Source: DASQEH01 sp038237745
GTDB taxonomy: Bacteria; Actinomycetota; Actinomycetes; Propionibacteriales; Nocardioidaceae
Assembly: GCA_038237745.1 (NCBI GenBank)
Contig: JBBRYJ010000006.1
Coordinates: 62,001 to 126,000 of the forward strand
DNA: 64,000 nucleotides
Reading direction: 5' to 3'
Each line of letters starts with the position of its first letter. Position 1 is the first letter of the stretch. A program made the translations under genes and the position numbers. Shown here piece after piece: positions 25,488 through 34,777 of this stretch. The notes below the pieces were generated by a model. That model worked only from the letters and a program-made list of their open reading frames with translations, had not been told where the DNA came from and did no database searches.

Positions 25488-27573
25488 GGGTGCTCCGTTC
25501 GGAGAGGAGGGCTGGGAGCGGACGCGAGTGCACGACGACCAACGATGTCACGGCGCGAGTCAGGCATACGTAGAGACGTCGCAGCCCGATGATCTCGTCG
25601 GCCTCAGCATCCACGAGCGCAGCCGGTTCGAGCAGGACGACATGGTCGAACTCGAGCCCCTTGGCAAGAGACGCCGGGACGACCTCGACGGTGCCGTCGA
25701 CACCTGTGTCGGCTCCGAGGATGCTGTGCGCGACCCCGGCGGCATCGAGGGCCGCTGAACCGACACTCGTGGAGTCGTCGGGGACGATCAGACCGACCGA
25801 GCCAGGCGTCGCGAGGGCACGTGACACCGCTGCCGCGGCTGCCTCGAAGGGCCGCGACGACGCGAGCAGCTTCAGCTCGCCCCGAGCGCGTCGTACGGAG
25901 GTGGGCGGCTCGAGCGACGGGGCGATCGTCGGGAGCAGGCGAGCGGCGTACTCGATGACGTCACCGGGCACCCGGAAGCCCAGCGTGAGCTCCTCCAGCA
26001 GGGAGTTCGACTTTCCGAGGTGAGCCAACGCGTCGGTCCAGGAGCTCACCGCCCATGCCGTCGTCGCCTGTGCCAGGTCCCCGAGGATCGTGGCCGAGCC
26101 GGTCGAGCACTGGCGGCCGACCGCGCGCAGCATCATCGGCGACAGGTCCTGGGCCTCGTCGAGTACGACATGTCCGAGGCTGGGCGTCCGGTCGATCAGG
26201 TCCTGGGCCTCGTCGATCAACACCGCGTCGTGAAGGGACCAGCGAGCGCTGCCTGGCCCCTTGGGGGGCTTCGACCACGCCAGGCTCTTCCTTTCGGCGT
26301 CGGTGAGCAGCCCGGCCGAGGTCGACGCGAGGAACGAGGGATCTCCGAGCAGCCTTATCACCAGCCGACGAGGGTCTGCCGACGGCCACAGCTCGTCGCT
26401 GAACTGCTTGACAGGCCGGCTCCTCGCGACCGAGCTCTGTACCCGGTCGTCCGGAGAGTCGCCTGCCGTCTCCATCTTGACGAGGATCGCGTGGGCGAGG
26501 CGCTGCGGCAGCATCGCCCGGCCGGCGCCGTAGCGCACATCTCGCCGGCGTAGCTCATCGACGATCTCGTCGGCTTCGTGTGCCAGGACCCGGAAGCGTC
26601 GTGCCCCGATGGGTACGACGAGGCTCTCCGTTGCGGGCTGGAGAAGCGACCACAGTGCATTGGCGATGACGGCGGCCATCCGGGCGTCGCCCTTGATCCG
26701 TGCCACCTGAGCGTTGTCAGTCGACCGCACGGGGACGTGTGCGACGAGGTCCTCCACCGTCGTCTGCCTGGCGTCGATCTCTCCCAGGGCAGGCAGGACG
26801 TCACCGATATAGCGCAGGAACGACGCATTCGGACCGACGACGAGTACGCCCTGGCGGTTGAGCTGGTCGCGGTGCGCGTACAGCAGGTAGGCAGCGCGGT
26901 GAAGTCCCACAGCCGTCTTGCCGGTGCCAGGCGCTCCCTGCACACAGACGGTAGAGCCGAGGCCCGCCCGTACGATGTCGTCCTGCTCCGGCTGGATCGT
27001 CGCGACGATGTCGCGCATCGGCCCAACGCGGGGGCGCTCGATCTCGGCTTCGAGGATCGAGCTGCGGAGGTCGGTGGGTGGGGAAGACGAGTCTTCCGTA
27101 CCACGGGCGTTTCCCGGCGCCAGCTGCTCGTCCTCGTACGCCGTTACGACGCCGTGAGAGAAGCCGAACCGGCGCCGAAGCCGCAGGCCCATGGGGTCTG
27201 TCGAGCTCGCCCGGTAGAACGGACGCGAGACCGGAGCGCGCCAGTCGACGACCATGGGTTCGCCGTATTCGTCGGTGACGTGGCGGCGTCCGATATAGAA
27301 GAGCTCACCAGGCAGACCGAGTGACCCGGTGGCCGCGGAGCCATAGTCCAGCCGGCCGAAGAACAGCGGGATGTCAGGGTCGTCCTCGAGGGCCTTCATC
27401 CGCTTCCACAGGGTGAACCGCAGGTACTCGTTGCTGACCCGGTCGCCGCCGAGAGCCGGCATGGCCGCGGTCCGCTCCCGCATCCGGGCGAGGGCACGGC
27501 GCGACTCGACGAGATGCCGCTGCTCCTCGACCAGATCCGGGCGTGCGGCTGCCATCGGATCGTCTGGGAGCAT
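25477..27573 (-). CDS. helD: HelD-like SF1 helicase / RNA polymerase-associated ATPase
   Basis: A 698-residue UvrD-like superfamily 1 protein. Walker A is GAPGTGKTAVGLHRAAY at about residue 215; the Walker B/DEAQ box is VVLDEAQDLSPMM; LTLGFRVPGD and the C-terminal RRLYVCLTRAV are helicase motifs IV-VI. The N-terminal helical arm (VEEQRHLVESRRALARMRERT) and FGRLDYGSAA...YIGRRHVTDE are HelD features. In firmicutes and mycobacteria HelD inserts into RNA polymerase channels and recycles stalled enzyme; some actinobacterial HelD proteins give rifamycin tolerance. ATG at 27573 with GAGAGG upstream. Confidence 0.9.
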   Translation of the reverse strand: MLPDDPMAAARPDLVEEQRHLVESRRALARMRERTAAMPALGGDRVSNEYLRFTLWKRMKALEDDPDIPLFFGRLDYGSAATGSLGLPGELFYIGRRHVTDEYGEPMVVDWRAPVSRPFYRASSTDPMGLRLRRRFGFSHGVVTAYEDEQLAPGNARGTEDSSSPPTDLRSSILEAEIERPRVGPMRDIVATIQPEQDDIVRAGLGSTVCVQGAPGTGKTAVGLHRAAYLLYAHRDQLNRQGVLVVGPNASFLRYIGDVLPALGEIDARQTTVEDLVAHVPVRSTDNAQVARIKGDARMAAVIANALWSLLQPATESLVVPIGARRFRVLAHEADEIVDELRRRDVRYGAGRAMLPQRLAHAILVKMETAGDSPDDRVQSSVARSRPVKQFSDELWPSADPRRLVIRLLGDPSFLASTSAGLLTDAERKSLAWSKPPKGPGSARWSLHDAVLIDEAQDLIDRTPSLGHVVLDEAQDLSPMMLRAVGRQCSTGSATILGDLAQATTAWAVSSWTDALAHLGKSNSLLEELTLGFRVPGDVIEYAARLLPTIAPSLEPPTSVRRARGELKLLASSRPFEAAAAAVSRALATPGSVGLIVPDDSTSVGSAALDAAGVAHSILGADTGVDGTVEVVPASLAKGLEFDHVVLLEPAALVDAEADEIIGLRRLYVCLTRAVTSLVVVHSRPLPALLSERSTLTR

Positions 27574-27683
27574 CCGCTCATCCTCTCCGATCCGGCTGTC
27601 GCGGTCTACCGGGATTCGGCGGGGCAGTGGGCCGGTTGCGTCCCCAGCTGCCGTGGAAACAGCCGGTCGGCTGGTCAGGCGTT

Positions 27684-29324
27684 TCAGGCGGGCAGCGAGT
27701 CGGCGTCGACGATCGTGTAGCTGTAGCCCTGCTCGGCGAGGAACCGCTGGCGGTGCTGCGCGAAGTCGGCGTCGACCGTGTCACGGGCCACGACGCTGTA
27801 GAAGCGGGCAGCACGGCCGTCCGACTTCGGGCGCAGGAGACGGCCGAGCCGCTGAGCTTCCTCCTGGCGCGAGCCGAAGGTGCCGGACACCTGCACAGCG
27901 ACGGTCGCCTCGGGTAGGTCCACAGAGAAGTTCGCCACTTTGCTGACCACCAGCAGTGAGATGTCGCCCACGCGGAACGCGGCGAACAGGCGTTCTCGTT
28001 CCTTAACCGGCGTCTCGCCCTTGATGAGTGGAGCGGCCAGGTGCTCGGCGAGCTCGTCGAGCTGGTCGATGTACTGCCCGATCACGAGAGTCGGTTCGTC
28101 GCTGTGATGGCGCACCAGTTGCTCCACCACCTCTGCCTTGCTGCCGCAGGCGGCAGCAAGGCGGTATCGGTCCTCGGGCTCCGCGGTCGCATACGCGAAG
28201 CGCTCCCCGCTCGTCAGCTCGACGCGCACCTCGACGCACTCGGCGGGGGCGATGTAGCCCTGGGCTTCGATGTCCTTCCAGGGCGCGTCGTACCGCTTCG
28301 GCCCGATGAGCGAGAACACGTCACCCTCTCGTCCGTCCTCGCGGATCAGGGTGGCGGTAAGTCCAACCCGGCGACGAGCCTGCAAGGTCGCGGTCATCCT
28401 GAAGACAGGGGCCGGCAGGAGATGCACCTCGTCGTAGATCACCAGGCCCCAGTCGCGCGCCTCGAGCAGCTCCAGATGCGAGAAGACACCCTTGCGACGG
28501 GTGGTCATCACCTGGTAGGTCGCGATCGTGACAGGTCGGACCTGCTTGACGGCCCCGGAGTACTCGCCGATCTCGTCGGCAGTCAGTGACGTGCGCCGGA
28601 TCAGCTCGTCCTTCCACTGCCGCGCGGAGACGGTGTTCGTGACGAGGATCAGGGTGGTCGCCTGCGCCTGCGCCATCATCGCCGCGCCCACCATGGTCTT
28701 GCCCGCCCCGCACGGTAGGACCACGACACCGGAGCCCCCCGCCCACAGCGACTCCACGGCCTCGTGCTGGTAGGGGCGGAGCGTCCACCCCTCTTCCACG
28801 AGCGCGATCGGGTGAGCCTCCCCGTTGACGTGGCCTGCGAAGTCCTCAGCCGGCCAACCGAGCTTGAGCAGTGCCTGCTTGAGGTTCCCGCGCTCCGACG
28901 TGTGCACCACTATCGAGTCGGCGTCGACCCGCTCCCCGAGCATCGGGGCGATGCGTCTGGCCCGGACCACCTCTTCGAATACGGCACGATCGGTGCTCGA
29001 CAGCACCAGCCCGTGAGTGGGGTGCTTGTCGAGGCGCAGCCGGCCGTAGCGCCCCATCGTGTCGGCGATGTCGACTAGCAGCGAGTGCGGCACGGGGTAG
29101 CGGGAAAAGCTGAGCAGCGCATCGACGACCTGCTCGGCGTCGTGGCCGGCCGCGCGAGCGTTCCACAGTCCCAACGGCGTGAGCCGGTAGGTGTGCACGT
29201 GCTCAGGGGATCGCTCCAGCTCGGCGAACGCGGCGATGGAACGGCGGCACTCCCGCGCTCGGGGATGCTCGACCTCGAGCAGAAGGGTCTTGTCGGACTG
29301 GACGATGAGCGGGCCGTCGTTCAC
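27684..29324 (-). CDS. Bacterial XPB-type DNA repair helicase
   Basis: A 546-residue SF2 helicase. The N-terminal domain (residues 1-150) is the XPB damage-recognition-like region; LRPYQHEAVESLW precedes Walker A PCGAGKTMVG, DEVH box VIYDEVHLLP, TATLIREDGREGDVFSLIGPK (RED motif, the XPB signature), and motif VI EAQRLGRLLRPK. XPB unwinds DNA 3' to 5' in eukaryotic repair and transcription; the bacterial role is unsettled. GTG at 29324 overlaps the stop of the CGNR gene by GTGA; a longer N terminus is rejected because it would run through that gene. Confidence 0.93.
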   Translation of the reverse strand: MNDGPLIVQSDKTLLLEVEHPRARECRRSIAAFAELERSPEHVHTYRLTPLGLWNARAAGHDAEQVVDALLSFSRYPVPHSLLVDIADTMGRYGRLRLDKHPTHGLVLSSTDRAVFEEVVRARRIAPMLGERVDADSIVVHTSERGNLKQALLKLGWPAEDFAGHVNGEAHPIALVEEGWTLRPYQHEAVESLWAGGSGVVVLPCGAGKTMVGAAMMAQAQATTLILVTNTVSARQWKDELIRRTSLTADEIGEYSGAVKQVRPVTIATYQVMTTRRKGVFSHLELLEARDWGLVIYDEVHLLPAPVFRMTATLQARRRVGLTATLIREDGREGDVFSLIGPKRYDAPWKDIEAQGYIAPAECVEVRVELTSGERFAYATAEPEDRYRLAAACGSKAEVVEQLVRHHSDEPTLVIGQYIDQLDELAEHLAAPLIKGETPVKERERLFAAFRVGDISLLVVSKVANFSVDLPEATVAVQVSGTFGSRQEEAQRLGRLLRPKSDGRAARFYSVVARDTVDADFAQHRQRFLAEQGYSYTIVDADSLPA

Positions 29325-29848
29325 GCGAGGGACCCTGCCTTTCGCCGGGCCCGGTACGCGGCGACGTTGGCCCGCGACGAGCAGCGGTCTGAGCAGTATC
29401 GGCGCGACGTGTTCGGCGAAGTGTCGACGAACACGTTGCGGCAGCCCGCCGCCGAGCAGGTACCGAGGCGGGTCGGTCCGAAGTCGACGATCAGCATGGC
29501 GAGCCCCATGATGCACTCAGCCGTCACGAGTGCCGACACGCTCGACCCACGCTCGGCGACGTGGAGATGCCAGGACTCGCTGTCGTGTCCGGCGATGTAC
29601 GGGGACACCGGATACTTGGCGAGGAGCCCGTTGACGAGGGACACCACCTCTTCGGGGTCAGCTGTGTCGGCCGCCTCGAAGATCGGGCGCAGCTCGCGAC
29701 GCAACCGCTTCAAGGGGGCGAGGTCGCGCTCGGACATACGGCGCTGCAACCAGGTCCGGTCGTCCAGGTAGGCGGCCAGGTCCGGCTGACTCTCCAAAGG
29801 TGCGTTGACCAGGCCGGCGGCCAGGTCGGCGTAGCGTACGAAGTCCAC
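29321..29848 (-). CDS. CGNR zinc-finger / ABATE-domain protein
   Basis: A 175-residue putative nucleic-acid-binding protein. The N-terminal 120 residues are the helical ABATE-type domain (YADLAAGLVNAPL, VVSLVNGLLAKYP). The C terminus is the zinc finger: TCSAAGCRNVFVDTSP then RRYCSDRCSSRANVAAYRARR, i.e. C-x4-C and C-x3-C with the CGNR-like segment CRNVF. Family members are thought to be transcription regulators. It is translationally coupled to the XPB helicase, suggesting joint function. Confidence 0.87.
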   Translation of the reverse strand: MDFVRYADLAAGLVNAPLESQPDLAAYLDDRTWLQRRMSERDLAPLKRLRRELRPIFEAADTADPEEVVSLVNGLLAKYPVSPYIAGHDSESWHLHVAERGSSVSALVTAECIMGLAMLIVDFGPTRLGTCSAAGCRNVFVDTSPNTSRRYCSDRCSSRANVAAYRARRKAGSLA

Positions 29849-29906
29849 CTGGCAAGGCTACGGGGCCCTGGCGGGTAGCGGTAATGATCAGCCTGAGGGT
29901 TGCGCC

Positions 29907-31652
29907 TTACGCCACGTGTCCGGAGTCTGGCCGCATGATGTGCGCTGCGGTGATCCGGTGCAAGGCGATGCTCACTCTCTCGCGCGTCTTCACGTCGCGT
30001 GCGGTGAGCCGTCCCTCGTCGACCGAGAGCGCGTACACGACTCTCTCCGCGGAGGCACCGTGGGCGTCGACCAGCCCGAACCACACTGCCTCACCGCTCT
30101 CGACGGCCTCACGCAGCGTGAGGACCGGTGAGTCGAAGACCATCTCGGATGAGCGGTCGGACGAGGCGCCGACGTCGTTGGGCTCGTCGTGACGCAGCGA
30201 AGCCAGTATTGAGTCGACAGTGTCGGAGTCGAGCACATCGGCGGTCTCGAGAAGGACGACCTTCGCCCGCTCTGCGCGGCGGTGCGGCGAGGGCGCGGCG
30301 GCACCGGGTCTGGTATCCACGCCACCGCTGTGGCGCGACAGGTCGTTGACGAGATAGACGAGGGGCTGGGGCAGCAGAGTCGTCGAGCGCGTCTGCAGTG
30401 TGTGGAGGATGTCGTCACTGGTCCATCCGAGCCGGTGCGCTCGTTGCAGTGAGTAGGGAGAGAACCGGTAGACGGTTGCGCCGCCGCGAGATTCGATGTC
30501 GGCAAGGGCGCCGAGATCGCGGGCAGCATCCGGGCTCAGCGGGCCAGGGGCGATCGCTGTGAGGTCGGCCTGGACCAGGACATGCTCGACGCGGGGTGGG
30601 AGCTGCTCAGCGAGGTGTGTGGAGTCGACCGAGCTCGCGTCAGCCGCGACGAAGCTCGAACGGGCGCCCAGAGCCGTGACGCCGAGCCAGGCTGACTGGT
30701 CCAGCATGGTCAGCGACTCCTTGTCGGCGGACGTGTGCCGTCGAGGACGCTGCCAGGCAAGCCAGCGGCGTAGCTCGGTCGGTGTCAGTACGAGCCCGTC
30801 GCCTGGGTCGCCGTAGGCCTGGAGGCAGAGCCGCTTGAGCCAGAAGGGTCCACTGGGTGCATGGCGGTGCAGCCAGGCCGCGACGAGGGCCTCCCACTGA
30901 TCGGCAAGCTCGAGGCCCTGCCAGGCGTCGTACTCGTTGGTGGGCAGCAGCACGTCGTCACTCCCCCGAGGGGCGACGCTGAGCAACCTGGCGGCGCGGG
31001 CGATCTCGAGGTGGGCCGTCGTCACCAGCGCGGAGACGTCGAGTAGGGCCGCCAACGCCCGAACCTCCCGGGTGGCCAGGCCTCCGGTGCGCACGAGCTT
31101 CGCGGGCTGATGGTTGCAGTGCTCCACCAGGACGTCCATCCGGCGTACCAGCTCGAACGCCGACCCTGCGGCGACCTTGTCGACGAGCGACGCCGACTGG
31201 CGTGCTGCTGCGTCGGGGAGGGGCGGACGGGTCGGGGGCGGCTGTGTCGGCACAAGGTCGGAGAGCATCGCTGCCATCGCTCTCACCGGTCGCAGTGAAG
31301 ACGAGTCACCCCACAGGAGACTGAGCTCCAGAAGTCGGTCGAGGGCCGACTCCAGCTCTGCCGGGTCCACGTCTTCGGCGCTGAGGTCTACCGCGGTGAA
31401 GGACCCCGGTTGGCTACTCGCCTGGGCTGCCACCCACAGCTCGAAAGTCGTCAGCAGGTGGAGTGCCTCTGCTACGGAGTGACGAGTCGTGGCCCGCGAG
31501 GCGATCTGGCTGAAGTCGGTCGGCGGCGGTACCGCCAGATCCGGCCTGAGGCCGAGCAGCCGCGTGATCGCGGCGTCATCTCGCTCGCGCAACATCTGCG
31601 TCAGGGTACGAGGAGTAGTGCTCGAAGGTGCCGTCCTGGAGGGGGTCATCAC
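29907..31652 (-). CDS. Helicase-associated domain protein (Helicase_C_3 type)
   Basis: A 581-residue protein common beside XPB in actinobacteria. The middle region (VLVQADLTAIAPGPLSPDAARDLGALADIESRGGATVYRFS, in part) matches the XPB/Ssl2-like helicase-associated Helicase_C_3 domain; the N terminus (LTQMLRERDDAAITRLLGLRPDL) is winged-helix-like. It has no Walker motifs and so is not itself a helicase. The C-terminal part ends with a WYL-like beta region (VWFGLVDAHGASAERVVYALSVDEGRLTARDV). GTG 31652 and ATG 31649 are both possible. Same strand as the XPB pair, 58 bp upstream. Confidence 0.85.
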   Translation of the reverse strand: MMTPSRTAPSSTTPRTLTQMLRERDDAAITRLLGLRPDLAVPPPTDFSQIASRATTRHSVAEALHLLTTFELWVAAQASSQPGSFTAVDLSAEDVDPAELESALDRLLELSLLWGDSSSLRPVRAMAAMLSDLVPTQPPPTRPPLPDAAARQSASLVDKVAAGSAFELVRRMDVLVEHCNHQPAKLVRTGGLATREVRALAALLDVSALVTTAHLEIARAARLLSVAPRGSDDVLLPTNEYDAWQGLELADQWEALVAAWLHRHAPSGPFWLKRLCLQAYGDPGDGLVLTPTELRRWLAWQRPRRHTSADKESLTMLDQSAWLGVTALGARSSFVAADASSVDSTHLAEQLPPRVEHVLVQADLTAIAPGPLSPDAARDLGALADIESRGGATVYRFSPYSLQRAHRLGWTSDDILHTLQTRSTTLLPQPLVYLVNDLSRHSGGVDTRPGAAAPSPHRRAERAKVVLLETADVLDSDTVDSILASLRHDEPNDVGASSDRSSEMVFDSPVLTLREAVESGEAVWFGLVDAHGASAERVVYALSVDEGRLTARDVKTRERVSIALHRITAAHIMRPDSGHVA

Positions 31653-31733
31653 TCCCCACCGTAGCCGCAGTCACACCGTGATCTGCACCTTTGTCATGGC
31701 AGGATATCCCTGACATCGAGGAGGATCCGCTCT

Positions 31734-32807
31734 ATGGCGCTCGTTCAGGCGCGTGGTTTGACCAAGACGTTCAAGGGCAAGGCCGCCGTCAGGAGCCTGT
31801 CATTCGATGTCGTTCCAGGGTCGGTCACTGGCTTCCTCGGCCCCAACGGCGCCGGGAAGTCCACCACGATGAGGCTCATGTTGGGCCTGGACAACGGTGA
31901 GGGCGTCACGACGTACGACGGTGTCGCCTACCGCGACCTCAAGGAGCCGCTCCGCCACGTCGGCTCGGTCCTCGACGCGAAGCCCTTCCACCCGACCCGC
32001 AAGGCGGTCAACCATCTGCGCATGCTCGCCGTCTCCAACAGCATTCCGGTCACCCGCGTCGACGAGGTCATCAACGTCGTCGGCCTGGGGGAGGTCGCCA
32101 ACGCGAAGCCGAAGACCTTCTCCCTGGGTATGGGGCAGCGGCTCGGGATCGCGACGGCCATGCTGGGTGACCCGGGCACCCTGATCCTCGACGAGCCCGC
32201 GAACGGCCTCGACCCGCAAGGCGTGCACTGGCTCCGCAACATGCTCAAGGCGCTCGCCGGACAGGGGCGATCGATCTTCGTCTCCAGTCACCTGTTGTCG
32301 GAGATGGCACTGATGGCGGACCACCTCGTCGTCATCGGACGGGGGGCGCTCATCGCCAGCGGGAGGATGTCGGACTTCATCTCGACCAGCCGCCGCAACG
32401 CGGTGGTCATGAGGGTCGACGACCCGGAGCTGATGACACGGGAGCTGCGGGCGCGCAACGCCGCGGTCGTGGACGAGCCCGGCGGCAGACTCGCTGTCAC
32501 CGGCATGGACTCCGAGACCGTCGGAGGGCTTGCTCACTCCCTGAACGTGCGGGTCTTCGAGCTGTCCGACCGGCAGGCGACGCTCGAGGAGGCGTTCCTG
32601 GACGCGACAGGTGCATCGGAGGAGTTCCGCGCCTCCATGGGTCTCGGCACCACGACCGGCCCCGTAGACGGAGCGGGCACTTTCGACCCGCCGCCGGGCT
32701 ATGGCTCCCCGTCGCAGCCTCCCGGCCCGCCCCCGCCGGGGTATGGCCCTCCGTCGCAGCCTCCCGGCTCGCCCCCGCCCCAGTACCATGAGGGAGACAG
32801 CCGATGA
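31734..32807 (+). CDS. ABC transporter ATP-binding protein with Pro/Gly-rich tail
   Basis: A 357-residue ATPase. Walker A GPNGAGKST (about 41-49), signature SLGMGQRLGIA in place of LSGGQ (normal for the antibiotic/multidrug export branch), Walker B LILDEPANGLDP, and H-loop SSHLLSEM. Residues from about 320 form a disordered Pro/Gly/Tyr tail made of two 14-residue repeats (GYGxPSQPPGxPPP), coded by a 42-bp tandem duplication at about 32696-32779. ATGA-type overlap with the permease gene indicates a two-gene exporter; substrate unknown. Confidence 0.93.
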   Translation: MALVQARGLTKTFKGKAAVRSLSFDVVPGSVTGFLGPNGAGKSTTMRLMLGLDNGEGVTTYDGVAYRDLKEPLRHVGSVLDAKPFHPTRKAVNHLRMLAVSNSIPVTRVDEVINVVGLGEVANAKPKTFSLGMGQRLGIATAMLGDPGTLILDEPANGLDPQGVHWLRNMLKALAGQGRSIFVSSHLLSEMALMADHLVVIGRGALIASGRMSDFISTSRRNAVVMRVDDPELMTRELRARNAAVVDEPGGRLAVTGMDSETVGGLAHSLNVRVFELSDRQATLEEAFLDATGASEEFRASMGLGTTTGPVDGAGTFDPPPGYGSPSQPPGPPPPGYGPPSQPPGSPPPQYHEGDSR

Positions 32808-33619
32808 TGTCGGGTGCCTTGCGGTATGAGTGGATGCGTATCCGCACTATCGCCTCGTCCTTCTGGATGTCCGGCTTCGCAATCGTCCTGACGGCGGCCA
32901 TCTCCGTCTTGATCGCGACCACGATCTCCCGCTCGGACTTCGAGCAGGTGGGGATCACCAACTCGGTGGTGACGAACATCGTCATCCTCGCCGGTGGCTC
33001 GTTGACCTCGATCCCGGTTCTGGCGGCAGCCTTCATGTCGGTCCTGGGCGCCCTGTCCATGGGGCACGAGTATCGCTACGGCACCAACAAGGCAACCCTG
33101 TCCGCGCTGCCCGACAGAGTCGCCGTGATCGCCGCCAAGGTCATCGTGTTGGCGATCTGGGTCGCTGCCGTGGTCGCGGCCGTCGTCGTCCTCGACATCA
33201 TCATCGCGTGGCTCTTCCTGGACCACGTCAAGATCGGGACAGCGACGATCCGTCCCGTTTTGGCCTACCTGTTCTACTGCGAGGGCTTCGCCATCACCGG
33301 CCTCGGACTCGCGTCGGTGTTCCGCAACCAGACGGGTGCGATCGTCGCGGTCCTCATCTGGCCGTATGTGATCGAGCCGATCATCTACGGCATCTTGGCG
33401 GTCATTTCGGCGAACTCGAACTCCGGTGTCGACAAGCTGACCAACCTGCTGCCGGCCGCGGCCGGCCGGCGCACCATGTTCGACCCCTATGACGTGTGGG
33501 CGGGCTACGGCGGCAACGTCGACACGTGGGCCCTTCCGGCGAGCTTCCTCGTCTTCGCGATCGGAGTTGCCGCGGCGCTTGTCGCAGGGTCGGTTCTCTT
33601 CGTCACGCGCGACGCCTGA
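32804..33619 (+). CDS. ABC transporter permease (ABC-2 type)
   Basis: A 271-residue membrane protein with about six hydrophobic segments: 19-40, 60-85 (AGGSLTSIPVLAAAF), 110-140 (VAVIAAKVIVLAIWVAAVVA), 150-175, 180-205 and the C-terminal FLVFAIGVAAALVAGSVLFV. It pairs with the preceding ATPase. HEYRYGTNKATLSALPDR after the second helix is the cytoplasmic coupling motif seen in this exporter type. A hairpin follows its stop. Confidence 0.88.
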   Translation: MMSGALRYEWMRIRTIASSFWMSGFAIVLTAAISVLIATTISRSDFEQVGITNSVVTNIVILAGGSLTSIPVLAAAFMSVLGALSMGHEYRYGTNKATLSALPDRVAVIAAKVIVLAIWVAAVVAAVVVLDIIIAWLFLDHVKIGTATIRPVLAYLFYCEGFAITGLGLASVFRNQTGAIVAVLIWPYVIEPIIYGILAVISANSNSGVDKLTNLLPAAAGRRTMFDPYDVWAGYGGNVDTWALPASFLVFAIGVAAALVAGSVLFVTRDA

Positions 33620-33647
33620 CACTCGGCGGGGAGGCGGTAGCCTGACG

Positions 33648-33676
33648 CTTCGCTTGCGAGGGACCTCGCAGCGAAG
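33648..33676 (+). terminator. Hairpin after the ABC exporter genes
   Basis: CTTCGCTTGCGAG (33648-33660) and CTCGCAGCGAAG (33665-33676) pair over 12 bp with one bulged T and a 4-nt loop, 29 bp past the permease stop. No T-tract. Confidence 0.6.
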
Positions 33677-33678
33677 GG

Positions 33679-33693
33679 CCTTACCATGTAAGG
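33679..33693. promoter_or_regulatory. CCTTAC-CAT-GTAAGG palindrome upstream of the YihY gene
   Basis: A perfect 6+3+6 inverted repeat 35 bp ahead of the YihY start and 2 bp after a terminator-like hairpin. The form resembles operators of TetR-type regulators, but no regulator is adjacent; it may alternatively be part of the terminator. Confidence 0.4.
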
Positions 33694-33727
33694 TGCCTGT
33701 GAGCCACCCTGCCGCCGTTCTCTGGGA

Positions 33728-34729
33728 GTGTCACCGATGTCGTCGTCCGAGCGCGCCTCGTCCGCACCACCATCGGCTGCCCGCAACGTGCCAGGACGCG
33801 ATGCCGACAAGCCCACCGAGATCCCGGCCAAGGGCTGGTTCCAGGTCCTCAAGCGCAGTCTCAAGGAGATGGGCGAGGACCACCTCACGCTCGTCGCCGG
33901 CGGGGTCGCGTACAGCTGGTTCCTGGCGCTCTTTCCCGGGCTGATCGCCGCAGTCCTCATCTACGGCCTTTTGACGACACCCGCAGAGGTCACCGCCCAG
34001 GTTGCCAACATCTCCGGCGGTCTTCCCAACGACGCCCAGTCGCTCCTCACCACCCAGCTCAAGAGCATCGCCGGCGGCAGCGGCGGCGGGGCGAGTATCG
34101 GGCTCGTCATCAGTATCGCGCTCGCCCTGTGGAGCGCCTCCGCGGGCATGGCCGGACTGGTAGAGGCTCTCAACATCGCCTACGACGAGGACGAGGAGCG
34201 CAACTTCGTCGTCAAGCGAGGCGTGGCCCTGCTACTGACGATCGGCTTCATCATCTTCCTGGCGGTCGCCGTCAGCCTCGTGGCGGTGTTCCCTGTGGTG
34301 CTGTCCAAGCTGGGGACAGGCATCCTCGTAGCGATCCTCGCTCAGATCGCGCGATGGCTGCTCCTCATCGCTGCCGGTGTCATTGCCCTTGCATTGCTGT
34401 ACCGCGTCGGCCCCGACCGCGACGCGCCCGCCATCAAGTGGGTGTCGCAGGGCGCGGTGATCGCCACGGTGATCTGGCTGATTGCGTCGCTGGCCTTCTC
34501 CTTCTACGTCGACAACTTCGGAAGCTATGGGAAGACGTACGGGGCACTGGCAGGAGTCGTGGTGCTGCTGCTCTGGTTCTGGATCACTGCTCTGGTCGTG
34601 CTGCTTGGCGCCGAGATAAACGCCGAGTCCGAGGCTCAGACGGCAAAGGACACGACCAAGGGGGCGCCGCAGCCGATGGGCAGCAGAGGAGCCGTCAAGG
34701 CAGACGAGCCGCCTCCTCCTGCCGAGTGA
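33728..34729 (+). CDS. YihY/BrkB family inner-membrane protein
   Basis: A 333-residue protein with six predicted helices. Family wording is clear: DHLTLVAGGVAYSWFLALFPGLIA, WSASAGMAGLVEALNIAYDEDEERNF, FYVDNFGSYGKTYGALAGVVVLLLWFW and VVLLGAEINAE. The ends are charged and cytoplasmic. Members were once called RNase BN in error; the actual role is unknown, with envelope or transport functions suggested. GTG 33728 or ATG 33737 may start it. Confidence 0.92.
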   Translation: MSPMSSSERASSAPPSAARNVPGRDADKPTEIPAKGWFQVLKRSLKEMGEDHLTLVAGGVAYSWFLALFPGLIAAVLIYGLLTTPAEVTAQVANISGGLPNDAQSLLTTQLKSIAGGSGGGASIGLVISIALALWSASAGMAGLVEALNIAYDEDEERNFVVKRGVALLLTIGFIIFLAVAVSLVAVFPVVLSKLGTGILVAILAQIARWLLLIAAGVIALALLYRVGPDRDAPAIKWVSQGAVIATVIWLIASLAFSFYVDNFGSYGKTYGALAGVVVLLLWFWITALVVLLGAEINAESEAQTAKDTTKGAPQPMGSRGAVKADEPPPPAE

Positions 34730-34777
34730 CCAAGAGCAGCCCGCCGATGAAGTGCGCGGTGGCGCCGGGTCCACCCG

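Noticed and set aside
27684..29516. Longer XPB protein beginning near 29516
   Set aside because: The extra 64 residues are the CGNR gene read in another frame; GTG at 29324 fits the family N terminus.
33679..33727. Cobalamin or similar riboswitch before the YihY gene
   Set aside because: Only the words GGTGCC and GAGCCACCC resemble a B12-box; the rest of the conserved core is missing.
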